A stretch of DNA of 64,000 nt from Bradyrhizobium sp. AUGA SZCCT0176 (GTDB lineage Bacteria; Pseudomonadota; Alphaproteobacteria; Rhizobiales; Xanthobacteraceae): positions 31,154 to 95,153 of the forward strand of contig NZ_JAFCMB010000019.1 of NCBI RefSeq assembly GCF_018130145.1, written 5' to 3'. A program made the position numbers and the translations under genes. The notes beneath the pieces are model-generated. The model was given only the letters and a program-made list of their open reading frames with translations. It was not told where the DNA came from and made no database searches. Shown one piece after another: positions 16,832 through 25,397 of this stretch (the first letter of the stretch is position 1; each line of letters opens with the position of its first letter).

Positions 16832-16910
16832 CGTAGCCCGGATGAGCGAAGCGACATCCGGGGCAGTGTCGCGATGGCTCCCGGATATCGCTGCGCTCAT
16901 CCGGGCTACG
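16832..16910. repeat. Palindromic intergenic repeat, family C (CGTAGCCCGGATG)
   Basis: CGTAGCCCGGATGAGCGAAG on the left is mirrored by the CATCCGGGCTACG end on the right, with inner CATCCGG and CCGGATATCGC arms. It lies between convergent genes and may act as a bidirectional terminator. Confidence 0.8.
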
Positions 16911-16946
16911 GTCCATTTCACAACAGGCTGATTAGCATCGCCGCGT

Positions 16947-17864
16947 TCACGCAGCACCAGCGGCTCTGCTGGGCCGCGTCACCAGATAAATCCCGAGCGC
17001 CACCGGAATGATCCCGAGCAGGTCGCGGAATTCGACGTGCTCGCCCAGCACGAGGAAGGCGAACAGCATGCCGAGCGGCGGCATCAGGAAGTGATAGGCG
17101 CTCGCAGCGGTGGCGCCGCAGACCTTCAGCAGGTGAAACCACAGCAAATAGGCCAGGATCGATCCGCCCAGCACCAGGAAGGCGAATGCGCCGAGCAGTC
17201 GCGCGCTCGGCACGATGTCGCCGACGCTGGAAAACGTGAAGGCGAACGGCAGCAGCGCCAGGCCGCCGGCGAGATTCTGCACGCCGTTGCCGACCCACAG
17301 GCTGCCCTTCGGCGCCAGCACCTTGAACAGGATGGTGCCGACCACGATCGAGGCGAGCGACGCCAGCGTGTAGACGATGCCGTCCATGCTGTCTGACCCA
17401 ACCGACATGCGATGCCAGACGATAAAGCCGACGCCGGCGATGCCGAGTAAAAGTCCCATTACCTTGCGCCAGGTCAGCACCTCGCCGAGAAACACCGCCG
17501 CCGCGACAGCGGTGAACACCGGATTGGCGCTGACGATCAGCCCGCCGAGGCCGGCGGATACGGTCTTGAGGCCGGTGTAACCGAGCCCGAGATAGAGCGC
17601 GTTGTTGGCGACGCCGAGCACGGCAAACACGGCGGCGTCGCGCCAGCTGAGTTGCCAGCCTTCGTTGCGCAGTGCGGATATGCCGAGGATAAGCACGCCC
17701 GCGAGCGAAAACCGCGCCGTGAGCAGGATCAGCGGCGGACAATCGGTGACACCGATCTTGCCGGCGACGAAGGCAAAGCTCCAGAGCAGGCAGAACAGCG
17801 TGATCGTGAGCGGCAGCCAATTGAAACCGGTGCGGGGAACGGCAATCGAGGGCGCGAGCGACAT
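16947..17864 (-). CDS. EamA/DMT-family exporter
   Basis: The protein has 305 residues and about ten predicted membrane helices in two EamA halves. The first starts LTITLFCLLWSFAFVAGKIG; the second runs from about residue 155 and includes VLGGSILAYLLWFHLLK. Proteins of this family export amino acids or metabolites. The ATG at 17864 is favoured because GGAGA lies eight bases upstream; an in-frame start at 17933 would place 23 non-hydrophobic residues in front. It is divergent from a LysR regulator, which is the usual arrangement for a substrate-induced exporter. Confidence 0.87.
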   Translation of the reverse strand: MSLAPSIAVPRTGFNWLPLTITLFCLLWSFAFVAGKIGVTDCPPLILLTARFSLAGVLILGISALRNEGWQLSWRDAAVFAVLGVANNALYLGLGYTGLKTVSAGLGGLIVSANPVFTAVAAAVFLGEVLTWRKVMGLLLGIAGVGFIVWHRMSVGSDSMDGIVYTLASLASIVVGTILFKVLAPKGSLWVGNGVQNLAGGLALLPFAFTFSSVGDIVPSARLLGAFAFLVLGGSILAYLLWFHLLKVCGATAASAYHFLMPPLGMLFAFLVLGEHVEFRDLLGIIPVALGIYLVTRPSRAAGAA

Positions 17865-17925
17865 GGAAAGTCTCCTTCGCCAATGATGTAGGCCCGCGCC
17901 TTGATATTTAGAAATTAAATGATAA

Positions 17926-17938
17926 ACTGACACTCAGT
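17926..17938. promoter_or_regulatory. Candidate LysR operator in the EamA/lysR gap
   Basis: ACTGA-CAC-TCAGT is a perfect dyad in an AT-rich stretch between the two divergent start codons, flanked by TAAAT and ATTTA. Position suggests it is bound by the adjacent LysR protein. Confidence 0.45.
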
Positions 17939-17977
17939 GAATTTATGAATAGTCACTTCTGTGGAGTGAGACGAGCC

Positions 17978-18847
17978 ATGGCCATGCTCGATCTGGAACT
18001 GCTGCGCAGCTTCGTCTCGGTGGTGGATTCCGGCGGCTTCACCCGCGCCGGCGAGCGCGTCCACCGCACCCAGTCGACCGTCAGCCAGCAGATCAAGCGT
18101 CTGGAGGAGGACGTCGGCCAGCCGTTGCTGAACCGGAGCGGCAAGGACGTCACGCCGACCGAGGCCGGCGAACGGTTGCTGTCCTATGCGCGGCGGCTGC
18201 TGTCGCTGGCGGAAGAGGCCCGCGATGTGCTGACGCGCCCCGGCAGTGAAGGCGCGATCCGGCTCGGCGTGCCCGAAGATTTTGCCGCCTACCGGCTGGC
18301 GAAATTGCTGGCGGCGTTTTCGCGCTCGCATCCGCAGCTGCGGATGGATGTCCGCTCCGACCAGAGCACTTACCTGAAGCGCGACCTCGAACGCGGCGAA
18401 CTCGATCTGGCGCTGTTCAAGCGCGCCGCCGGCGAGAAAATCGGCATCGCGGTGTGGCCCGAACGGGTGCACTGGGTCACCAGCAAGAGCCGGCCCCGCG
18501 ACACCAGCACTGGCTCGGTGCCGCTGATCGGCTTTCCCACCGGATGCCTCTATCGCTCGCGCGCGATCCACGCGCTGGAAAGCGCCGGCCGCGCCTGGCA
18601 CATGGCCTACACGTCCTCCAGCCTCTCCGGCATCCAGGCCGCGGTTGCCGCCGGCATGGGCCTGAGCATTCTGTCCGAGATGGCGATCCAGGCCGACCAT
18701 CGCGTGCTGACCGCGAAAGACGGTTTTGCGCCGATCGACCGCACCGAAGTCGCGCTGGTCGCCGCACCGGATGCCAGCCCCGCCACGTTGCGGCTCGCCG
18801 ATCGGCTGGCGGAGTTTTGCAATACGGTGCAGGCGAAGGCGGCGTAG
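17978..18847 (+). CDS. LysR-family transcriptional regulator
   Basis: The protein has 289 residues. The N-terminal winged helix-turn-helix reads LELLRSFVSVVDSGGFTRAG, then RTQSTVSQQIKRLEEDVGQP, followed by the linker helix and a periplasmic-binding-like effector domain (about 90-285). Start codons at 17978 and 17984 are possible; GGAGTGAG lies seven bases before the first. Its likely target is the divergent EamA exporter gene. The effector-domain sequence does not tell me the ligand. Confidence 0.9.
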   Translation: MAMLDLELLRSFVSVVDSGGFTRAGERVHRTQSTVSQQIKRLEEDVGQPLLNRSGKDVTPTEAGERLLSYARRLLSLAEEARDVLTRPGSEGAIRLGVPEDFAAYRLAKLLAAFSRSHPQLRMDVRSDQSTYLKRDLERGELDLALFKRAAGEKIGIAVWPERVHWVTSKSRPRDTSTGSVPLIGFPTGCLYRSRAIHALESAGRAWHMAYTSSSLSGIQAAVAAGMGLSILSEMAIQADHRVLTAKDGFAPIDRTEVALVAAPDASPATLRLADRLAEFCNTVQAKAA

Positions 18848-18935
18848 CTTGCGGCGAACTCGGCACGCCCCCTCTCCCGCTTGCGAGGGCTGGGGTGCGC
18901 ACCAAGTAACGCATGCCGAATGGTGCGTCGGGGGA

Positions 18936-19325
18936 TCAGTTTACTTTCATGTTGCCGGCGCCATCGACATCGCTGGCAGGATTGTATCCGGAGTCGTGCA
19001 GGTTCTTGAGGTACACCCGCTGCGACGGGGCACCGGCCGGCGCAAAACCCCCGGCCATGGAAGCGTTGGCGTCGTGGGGGTGGCGGCGCTGCGTTCCAGC
19101 CACCCTGGCTCCGGCCCGTGCATTGTACGCACCGTTTTCAAAATTCGCGGCGCTCGCACCTGCTGGGCCGCCCGGCTCCGCCATCATCTTGCTGGCGGGG
19201 GTCGGCGCGCCTTTGTTCAGGACATCGCGATCCGGATACATTGCGCAGTCCGTGCACTGCGCAAACGCTGCGGACGACAGAGCGACCGACATCAAGGATG
19301 CGGCAACGAGTGTTTTGTAGTTCAT
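18936..19325 (-). CDS. Small secreted protein of unknown function
   Basis: The protein has 129 residues. A clear signal peptide (MNYKTLVAASLMSVALSSAA, cleavage after AFA) is followed by QCTDCAMYP, a CxxC pair that could bind metal or form a disulfide. The mature part is rich in Ala and Gly with no recognisable domain. GGAG nine bases upstream supports the ATG at 19325, although the frame stays open for 78 codons further upstream without a ribosome site. I do not recognise the family beyond similar small exported proteins of rhizobia. Confidence 0.7.
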   Translation of the reverse strand: MNYKTLVAASLMSVALSSAAFAQCTDCAMYPDRDVLNKGAPTPASKMMAEPGGPAGASAANFENGAYNARAGARVAGTQRRHPHDANASMAGGFAPAGAPSQRVYLKNLHDSGYNPASDVDGAGNMKVN

Positions 19326-19654
19326 GGTATTTGCTCCATGGTTAAGCGAGTTACAGCTCGCTTTGTTTTGTAATTGGCCCGTTGTCCCGGAGGGACAACC
19401 CGGCTCTCCCGCCGAGGCCTGATGCGTTTTTCGAGGTAGTCGATGAACCCCGTTGACGCATTGGAGTCGCGGCACGCATGGAGGACACCGACTCCCTTTC
19501 GGCCGTCGCCGAACTCCATGTGCCGTTGTCGATAGCTTGGCGCGGTGCTGTTGCGCCAATCAACAATGGCTCACCGCATAGTGAAACGGAGTTGACTCAC
19601 AATTTCGAAATCTACCGATAGATTCGGTCGCAGACGCTGATGCGCGTTCGCTTG

Positions 19655-19686
19655 GCTTTGGCTCGTATCAGCTTTGGTTCGTATCA
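19655..19686 (+). repeat. Tandem 16-bp repeat in an otherwise empty 380-bp gap
   Basis: GCTTTGGCTCGTATCA is followed immediately by GCTTTGGTTCGTATCA, one mismatch in 16. The surrounding gap (19326-19708) shows no other gene or hairpin I can support. Confidence 0.6.
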
Positions 19687-19708
19687 ACGGTGAGCTGCGG
19701 TCGCTCTC

Positions 19709-20419
19709 TCAGTAACACCGCGACGCTGCGATCGCGTGCAGTCTGTTGTCGCCGAGCACGTGCGCCATCAGGCCCGGTGTCTGGAATATCTTTGCGAACG
19801 CCGGATCGCGGATGCTGAGGCCGCCGGTATAGGCGCCGAACGCCGGCATTACCGCGCGTTCGCCGTCGCAGGCGAAGCAGCGCCGCTCCATCGCGCGGCC
19901 GCGCGTGGCGACGCGGGCCTTGGGGTGCAGATGGCCCGCGATCTCGCCTGACGCGCCCGTGGGCTCATGACGGAACGTGATGTTGCCGATCGCGACGTCA
20001 CTGGCGACGACGCCGCCGAGATCGGACGGCAACGCCGGATCATGATTGCCCGCGATCCAGATCCAGTCGCGCCGCGCCTGCATCGCTGACAGCGCCTCGC
20101 GGTCGGGCGCGGACAGCCGCTCATGCGCATCGCGGTCGTGAAAACTGTCGCCGAGCGCGATCACCATGCGCGGGTCGTGCCGCGCGATCACGGCGGCAAG
20201 CCGGCTCAGCGTCGCCACCGTGTCGTAAGGCGGCAGCAGCACGCCGCGCGCGGCGAAGCTGGAGCCTTTTTCCAGATGCAGGTCGGAAACGACCAGCAGG
20301 CGCTGTTCCTGCCAGAACAGCGCGCCGGAGAGATCGGCGAGGAAAGTGACATCCGCAATCGCAACCTTCGAAACCCGCGCCATTTGATCATCGTCCGAAG
20401 ATTGCGCCGATGCCGTCAC
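19709..20419 (-). CDS. pdeM: Ligase-associated DNA repair phosphoesterase PdeM
   Basis: The protein has 236 residues and a calcineurin-like metallophosphoesterase fold. The metal motifs are all present: VVSDLHLEKG, ALGDSFHDRDA, WIAGNHDPALP and GEIAGHLHPKAR. This is the ligase-associated phosphoesterase of the Lhr-Exo-ligase-Pde repair set. Its GTG start at 20419 follows the helicase stop by three bases, with AGGG seven bases upstream, so it is coupled to lhr. It presumably processes DNA ends with a divalent metal in the cytoplasm. Confidence 0.88.
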   Translation of the reverse strand: MTASAQSSDDDQMARVSKVAIADVTFLADLSGALFWQEQRLLVVSDLHLEKGSSFAARGVLLPPYDTVATLSRLAAVIARHDPRMVIALGDSFHDRDAHERLSAPDREALSAMQARRDWIWIAGNHDPALPSDLGGVVASDVAIGNITFRHEPTGASGEIAGHLHPKARVATRGRAMERRCFACDGERAVMPAFGAYTGGLSIRDPAFAKIFQTPGLMAHVLGDNRLHAIAASRCY

Positions 20420-20422
20420 GTT

Positions 20423-22999
20423 CTACCCTGTCGCTTCCTTGACGAGTTCCTCGGCGGCTTCCGCCAGCAACTCGTCGGCTGCTTCGCCATAAACTGACTC
20501 GCGGCCGATTTCCAGCATCACCGGCACCGCCAGCGGCGAAACACGGTCGAGTTCCCGATGGATGATTCGGCCCTGAATACGCGACAGCATATCACCGAGC
20601 CGCTTGAGATCGAGCAGCCCGGTGGCGGCGTCGGCGCGCGCGGCGCGCAGCAGCACGTGGTCGGCCTGGTGTTTGCGCAGCACGTCGTAGATCAAATCGG
20701 TCGAGAACAGCACCTGGCGGCGGGATTTTTCCTCGCCGGTGAAGCGCCGCGCGATCAGGCCTGATATCACCGCGCAGGTGCGGAAGGTGCGCTTCATCAG
20801 TGCGGATTCGGCGAGCCACGCCTCGAGATCGTCGCCCAGCATGTCCGGATCGAACAGCGCGTTGAGATCGAGCTTGCCCTGGCGGATCATGAACGACATG
20901 TCGCCGAGCCCCCACACCGCGACCGCATATTCATTGGCGACAAAGCCGAGCGGCCGCACCCGCGCCCGCTCCATCCGCCGCGTCAGCAACATGCCGAGCG
21001 TCTGGTGCGCCAGCCGCCCCTCGAAGGGATAGCAGATCAAATAATGCTTGTTGCCGCGCGGGAAGGTTTCGATGAGCAATTCCCGCACCGCCGGCACGCG
21101 CGAAAAATGCCGTTGCAGCGACAGCCAGTCGCGCACCTGATCGGGCAGCGCGTTCCAGGCACGCTTGTCGTCGAGCAATTTACGCACGCGCTCGGCGAGA
21201 TAGGTCGACAACGGAAACTTGCCGCCCATATAAGACGGCACCTTGGCATCCGCGTCGTTGGCACGGGAGACGTAGACCTGATCTTCGGCGAGCGCCTCAT
21301 AGCGCACCACCTCGCCGCCGAACACAAAGGTGTCGCCGACCACCAGTCCCTCGATGAAATATTCCTCGATCTCGCCGAGCATCCGCCCGCCGCGTCCAAG
21401 TGGGCCTGATGATCCCGAGCCGCCGCCGCGCGAACGCACCAGCCGGACTTTGAGCATCGGTTCTTCGACGATGGTGCCGACGTTGAGGCGATAGCTCTGC
21501 CGCACGCGGGGATTGGCGACGCGCCAGCGGCCTTGCTTGTCCTGCTTGATGCGCGCGAAGCGCTCATAGGTTTTCAGCGCGTAACCGCCGGTGGCGACGA
21601 AATCGACCACGTCGTCGAAATCGGTTCGCGTCAAACCAGAGTAAGGCGCCGATGTCAGTACCTCCGCATAGAGCTCATCGGAAAGAAACGGCTCGCCGCA
21701 GGCGCACCCCAACACGTGCTGCGCCAGCACGTCGAGCGCGCCGATCCGTAACGGCGGGGTATCCTGCGCATTCTCCGCGATCGCATCGATCGCAACCGCG
21801 CATTCCAGCACCTCGAAGCGGTTGGCCGGCACCAGCACCGCGCGCGAGGGTTCGTCCAGTCGATGGTTGGCGCGGCCGATCCGCTGCATCAGCCGCGAGG
21901 ACCCCTTCGGCGCGCCGACATTGATCACGAGGTCGATGTCGCCCCAGTCGATACCGAGATCGAGCGAGGAGGTGCAGACCACGCCGCGCAATTTGCCGGC
22001 CGCCATCGCGTCCTCGACCTTGCGGCGCTGCGCGACGTCGAGCGAGCCGTGATGCAGCGCAATGGCCAGGCCGTCGTCGTTCATGCGCCAGAAATCCTGG
22101 AACAGCATTTCGGCCTGGCTGCGGGTGTTGACGAACACCAGCGTGGTCTTGTTGCGCTTGATCAGCTCGTACATTTCGCCGAGCGCATGGCGGGCGCTAT
22201 GCCCCGCCCATGGCAGACGTTCTTTGGTGTCGAGCATCTCGACCACGGGCGCCGCGGCGCCGCCGGCGACGACAATGTCGGCGGACTCGATTTTGCGGTC
22301 GCGCTGCGGCACCAAAAACCGCGCCAGCGATTCCGGCTCGGCCACCGTCGCCGACAATCCGATGCCGCGCATTTCGGGCGCCAGCCGCCACAGCCGCGCC
22401 AGCCCGAGCGACAGCAGGTCGCCGCGCTTGGACGTGACCAGCGCATGCAATTCGTCGAGCACGATGCGCTTCAACGAGCCGAACAAGAACGGCGCATCGT
22501 CGGACGACAGCAGCAGCGCCAGTTGCTCGGGCGTGGTGAGCAGAATGTCCGGCGGATAGCGCCGCTGCCGCTGCCGGCGCGACACCGGCGTGTCGCCGGT
22601 GCGGGTCTCGACCTTGATCGGGAGGCCCATCTCGGCGATCGGCGTCTCCAGGTTGCGCGCGATATCGACCGCGAGGGCCTTCAGGGGAGAAATGTAAAGC
22701 GTGTGTAGACCGCCGGTGCGTTGGACGCCGCGGCCGGTGGAGATGACGTTCTTTGCGCCCTCCCCTGCACCCGGTGGCGGAGTAGACAGTTCCACCAGCG
22801 TCGGCAAAAAACCCGCCAGCGTTTTGCCGGCGCCGGTCGGCGCGATCAGCAGCGCCGAGCGATCTTCACGGGCCTTGGCCAGCAGTTCCAGCTGATGTTC
22901 ACGCGGCGACCAGCTGCGCGACGCGAACCACCGAAGGAAGCGCTCGGGCAGCAGCGCGGCCGGCTCGGCCGATATGGCGGGTGAGGTCAGGGGCGGCAC
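20423..22999 (-). CDS. lhr: Ligase-associated Lhr-type DEXH helicase
   Basis: This superfamily 2 helicase has 858 residues and Lhr-core architecture. The motifs read in order: APTGAGKTLAG (Walker A, about residue 54), YISPLKALAVD (Ia), TTPEQLALLL, IVLDELHAL (DEXH), GLSATVAEP (III), LVFVNTRSQAE (IV), SSLDLGIDWGD (V) and QRIGRANHR (VI). A winged-helix and Lhr-specific C-terminal region follows. These enzymes translocate 3'-5' on single-stranded DNA. A stretch of about 25 residues between motifs I and Ia (PPPGAGEGAK, then RGVQRTGG) looks like an insertion. The start is an unverified GTG. It forms an operon with pdeM. Confidence 0.92.
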   Translation of the reverse strand: MPPLTSPAISAEPAALLPERFLRWFASRSWSPREHQLELLAKAREDRSALLIAPTGAGKTLAGFLPTLVELSTPPPGAGEGAKNVISTGRGVQRTGGLHTLYISPLKALAVDIARNLETPIAEMGLPIKVETRTGDTPVSRRQRQRRYPPDILLTTPEQLALLLSSDDAPFLFGSLKRIVLDELHALVTSKRGDLLSLGLARLWRLAPEMRGIGLSATVAEPESLARFLVPQRDRKIESADIVVAGGAAAPVVEMLDTKERLPWAGHSARHALGEMYELIKRNKTTLVFVNTRSQAEMLFQDFWRMNDDGLAIALHHGSLDVAQRRKVEDAMAAGKLRGVVCTSSLDLGIDWGDIDLVINVGAPKGSSRLMQRIGRANHRLDEPSRAVLVPANRFEVLECAVAIDAIAENAQDTPPLRIGALDVLAQHVLGCACGEPFLSDELYAEVLTSAPYSGLTRTDFDDVVDFVATGGYALKTYERFARIKQDKQGRWRVANPRVRQSYRLNVGTIVEEPMLKVRLVRSRGGGSGSSGPLGRGGRMLGEIEEYFIEGLVVGDTFVFGGEVVRYEALAEDQVYVSRANDADAKVPSYMGGKFPLSTYLAERVRKLLDDKRAWNALPDQVRDWLSLQRHFSRVPAVRELLIETFPRGNKHYLICYPFEGRLAHQTLGMLLTRRMERARVRPLGFVANEYAVAVWGLGDMSFMIRQGKLDLNALFDPDMLGDDLEAWLAESALMKRTFRTCAVISGLIARRFTGEEKSRRQVLFSTDLIYDVLRKHQADHVLLRAARADAATGLLDLKRLGDMLSRIQGRIIHRELDRVSPLAVPVMLEIGRESVYGEAADELLAEAAEELVKEATG

Positions 23000-23043
23000 G
23001 GCTAAGAGGTAAGCCGTCAGGATCGCTACGTCGAGGGCTACTA

Positions 23044-23178
23044 ACCTCTCCCCGCCTGCGGGGAGAGGTCGTCGCGAAGCGTCGGGTGAGGGGGTACAGG
23101 TCTAACGTTTGACATCGATTTCGCGGAGACAGCCCCTCACCCCAACCCTCTCCCCGCAAGAGCGGGGCGAGGGAGAAG
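23044..23178. repeat. Palindromic intergenic repeat, family E (CCTCTCCCCGC)
   Basis: A CCTCTCCCCGC/GCGGGGAGAGG hairpin at 23045-23067 is paired with a second hairpin around CCCTCTCCCCGCAAGAGCGG at the other end, each flanked by GTGAGG or CCTCAC. The same composite occurs at 31636-31769. Confidence 0.8.
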
Positions 23179-23183
23179 GTCCG

Positions 23184-24413
23184 CTACTCCGTCACGGGCT
23201 TGTCGGAAATATCCCAGTCCTTGCCGTTGAACTGCGAGATGAAGAGGGTCTTCATCGGCGTGTAGTCCTCCGGCGTGTAGCTGAAATTGACGCCGTCGAG
23301 GAAATACGGCGAGTGGAAGCCGGCCAGCGTCGTCGCTTGTTTCAACACATTGGCGCGGGTGAGATCGTCGCCGCAGCGGCGCAGGATTTCCGCCATCGAC
23401 GCCACCTGGCCGTAGCCGGCGAACGCGATGGTGTTGTCAGGATCCACATTGGGCAGATATTTCTTGCGCAGCGCCTCGAACGCCATCACGTCGGGATCCT
23501 TTTCCCAGCGCGGCACGCCGACTTCCTTGGCGTAGCGGATGGCGACGATGCCGGTAGCGTTTTCGAAACCGGCGGCGCTGAGGATCGAACGTCCGGTCGA
23601 GCCTGCCGAGAGCAATTGCAGCGGCTTCCAGCCGAGTTCGACCACCTTGCGGATCGACTGCGACGACGCCTTGCCGGTCGAGATGTTGTAGAAGACGTCC
23701 GCGCCCGACTTGGAGAGATTGATCAGCTGCGAATCGATCGTCGGCTCGGTCAGATCGTAGCTCTGCTCCATGATCACCTTGGCGGTGCCGCCGGCTTCCT
23801 CCAGAACCTTCTTGAACGGCGCCAGGAAATCGCGGCCGAAATCGTCGTTCTGGTAGAGAATGCCGATTTTGGCGTTCGGCTTCGTGGCCACGACGTACTT
23901 GGCGAGGATGCGCGCTTCGGTCGGGTACAGCGGCAGGCCCGCCATGGTCCATTTGAAATTCTTCGGATCGTTCCATTTCGACGCGCCGGTATTGAGCATC
24001 AGCTGCGGCACGCCCTTGGAGTTGAGATATTTATGCACGGCGGTCTGCGGCGCGGTGCCGAGCGAGCCGAACAGCGCCAGCACTTCGTCATTCTCCACCA
24101 GCCGCCGCGTCGCTTCCACGCATTTCGGCGCGCTGTAGCCGTCGTCCATGGTCAAGAACTTGACCTTGCGGCCGTTGATGCCGCCCTTTTCGTTCAGCAT
24201 CTGGAAATAGGCCTCGCCGACCCGGCCGAGCACGCCGTAGAGCGAACCCGGGCCGGAATGCGGCACGGTCTGCCCGAGCTTGATTTCGGTATCGGTCGCG
24301 CCCGGATCGTATTTTTTCTCGGCCGCCCACACGAACGGGGCGGGCATGGCGGCGGCAGCGAGACCGGCAAGAGCGGTGGCACCGAATTGGCGCCGGGTCT
24401 GTTTGTTTTTCAT
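23184..24413 (-). CDS. ABC transporter substrate-binding protein (LivK/branched-chain type)
   Basis: The protein has about 409 residues. The N-terminus has a twin-arginine-like signal (KQTRRQFGATALAGLAAAAM), then a type I periplasmic-binding fold: GATDTEIKLGQTVPHSGPGS, followed by VKFLTMDDGYSAPKC and IGILYQNDDFGRDFL. It would deliver a small organic ligand such as an amino acid or aromatic acid to an ABC importer, but no permease or ATPase gene is nearby. The ATG at 24413 is favoured by GGGAG upstream and the signal position. The FCD-type regulator upstream on the same strand may control it. Confidence 0.88.
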   Translation of the reverse strand: MKNKQTRRQFGATALAGLAAAAMPAPFVWAAEKKYDPGATDTEIKLGQTVPHSGPGSLYGVLGRVGEAYFQMLNEKGGINGRKVKFLTMDDGYSAPKCVEATRRLVENDEVLALFGSLGTAPQTAVHKYLNSKGVPQLMLNTGASKWNDPKNFKWTMAGLPLYPTEARILAKYVVATKPNAKIGILYQNDDFGRDFLAPFKKVLEEAGGTAKVIMEQSYDLTEPTIDSQLINLSKSGADVFYNISTGKASSQSIRKVVELGWKPLQLLSAGSTGRSILSAAGFENATGIVAIRYAKEVGVPRWEKDPDVMAFEALRKKYLPNVDPDNTIAFAGYGQVASMAEILRRCGDDLTRANVLKQATTLAGFHSPYFLDGVNFSYTPEDYTPMKTLFISQFNGKDWDISDKPVTE

Positions 24414-24541
24414 GCTGTTTACTCCCTTATAGTTGTTCTTCATTGGTTATTGTCTGAAACCTGAATGCAGTGATCTGTCCTTCAGTTCGTGCGGATCGAA
24501 ATTGGCTTCGACTTGCGCTGCGTGAGCCGGTATTCCCGGCA

Positions 24542-25291
24542 TTACTGGTCCCGGCCTACCCATTGGTTGTGAGATTCCGGCTGCCCGTTTCCTTCCGCCA
24601 GTGCCCGAACTTCGTCGAATGCGGAATGGACATGCTTTTGCACCAAGGCCGCCGCCCGGGATTCGTTCCTGTCAGCAATGGCGGCCACGAACTCCTGATG
24701 ATCACCCAGCGAACGGCGGCGAATGACAGGGGATGAGAAGTACTTCTGCCGCCACTGAAAGCTCATGAGAAACAAAGGCGTGAGCGTTCGAACGATGATG
24801 GCATTCTGGCTGGCCGCCGCCATTGCCAGATGAAACTCGACGTCTTCATTGGCGACATTGAGTTCGGCCTGCACCCGACTGTAATAATTGGCGACCAACC
24901 CCCGCAACCTGTTGAGATCGGCATCCGTCCTGCGCGCGCATGCGAGGCGGATCGCATGGGTTTCAAATATGACGCGGGCCTCGCTCACATCGCGCATGGT
25001 GCGCTCGTCAAACGGCAAATCCAGATTGGCCTGGATGACCAGGGAATCGAGCCCGCTGTCTTCGAGCGCGTTGCGCAGGAAAATACCGGACTTCGGCCGG
25101 CGCTCGGTCAGCCGCAGCGCATCAAGAACCGCCAACGCTTCCCGCACCGAACTGCGGGTGACGCCAAAGCGATCTGACAGCTCGCGCTCTGACGGCAGCC
25201 GGTCGCCCTTCTGCAATCGGTGATGGCGGATGAACTCGATCGTCCGCTTGACCGCTCTCGATCCTTCGCCTGCCTGCTGCAGCACCGTCAT
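24542..25291 (-). CDS. FadR-type (GntR/FCD) transcriptional regulator
   Basis: The protein has 249 residues. The N-terminal GntR winged helix reads RLQKGDRLPSERELSDRFGV, then TRSSVREALAVLDALRLTERRPKSGIFL. The FCD ligand domain (about 90-230) has the metal-site-type residues DVEFHLAMAAAS and an H-x-EF motif (GDHQEFVAAIADR). Proteins of this class sense small carboxylic acids. A perfect 11-bp inverted repeat lies seven bases upstream of the start codon, consistent with autorepression. The binding-protein gene 128 bp downstream is a plausible target. Confidence 0.88.
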   Translation of the reverse strand: MTVLQQAGEGSRAVKRTIEFIRHHRLQKGDRLPSERELSDRFGVTRSSVREALAVLDALRLTERRPKSGIFLRNALEDSGLDSLVIQANLDLPFDERTMRDVSEARVIFETHAIRLACARRTDADLNRLRGLVANYYSRVQAELNVANEDVEFHLAMAAASQNAIIVRTLTPLFLMSFQWRQKYFSSPVIRRRSLGDHQEFVAAIADRNESRAAALVQKHVHSAFDEVRALAEGNGQPESHNQWVGRDQ

Positions 25292-25298
25292 CTGATCC

Positions 25299-25325
25299 TA
25301 CCAATCTGGTAGGTCCAGATTGGTA
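25299..25325. promoter_or_regulatory. Operator upstream of the FCD regulator
   Basis: TACCAATCTGG (25299-25309) is mirrored exactly by CCAGATTGGTA (25315-25325) with a five-base spacer. A shorter dyad, CTACCA-ATC-TGGTAG (25298-25312), overlaps it, so the site could bind two dimers or switch between two registers. Confidence 0.75.
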
Positions 25326-25397
25326 TATCCCTATAGGTTTGTCCAGCCCGCCCCGCGGGGGGCTTCGGGTTCATTCCCCTAATAGCAATTCTGGCGG

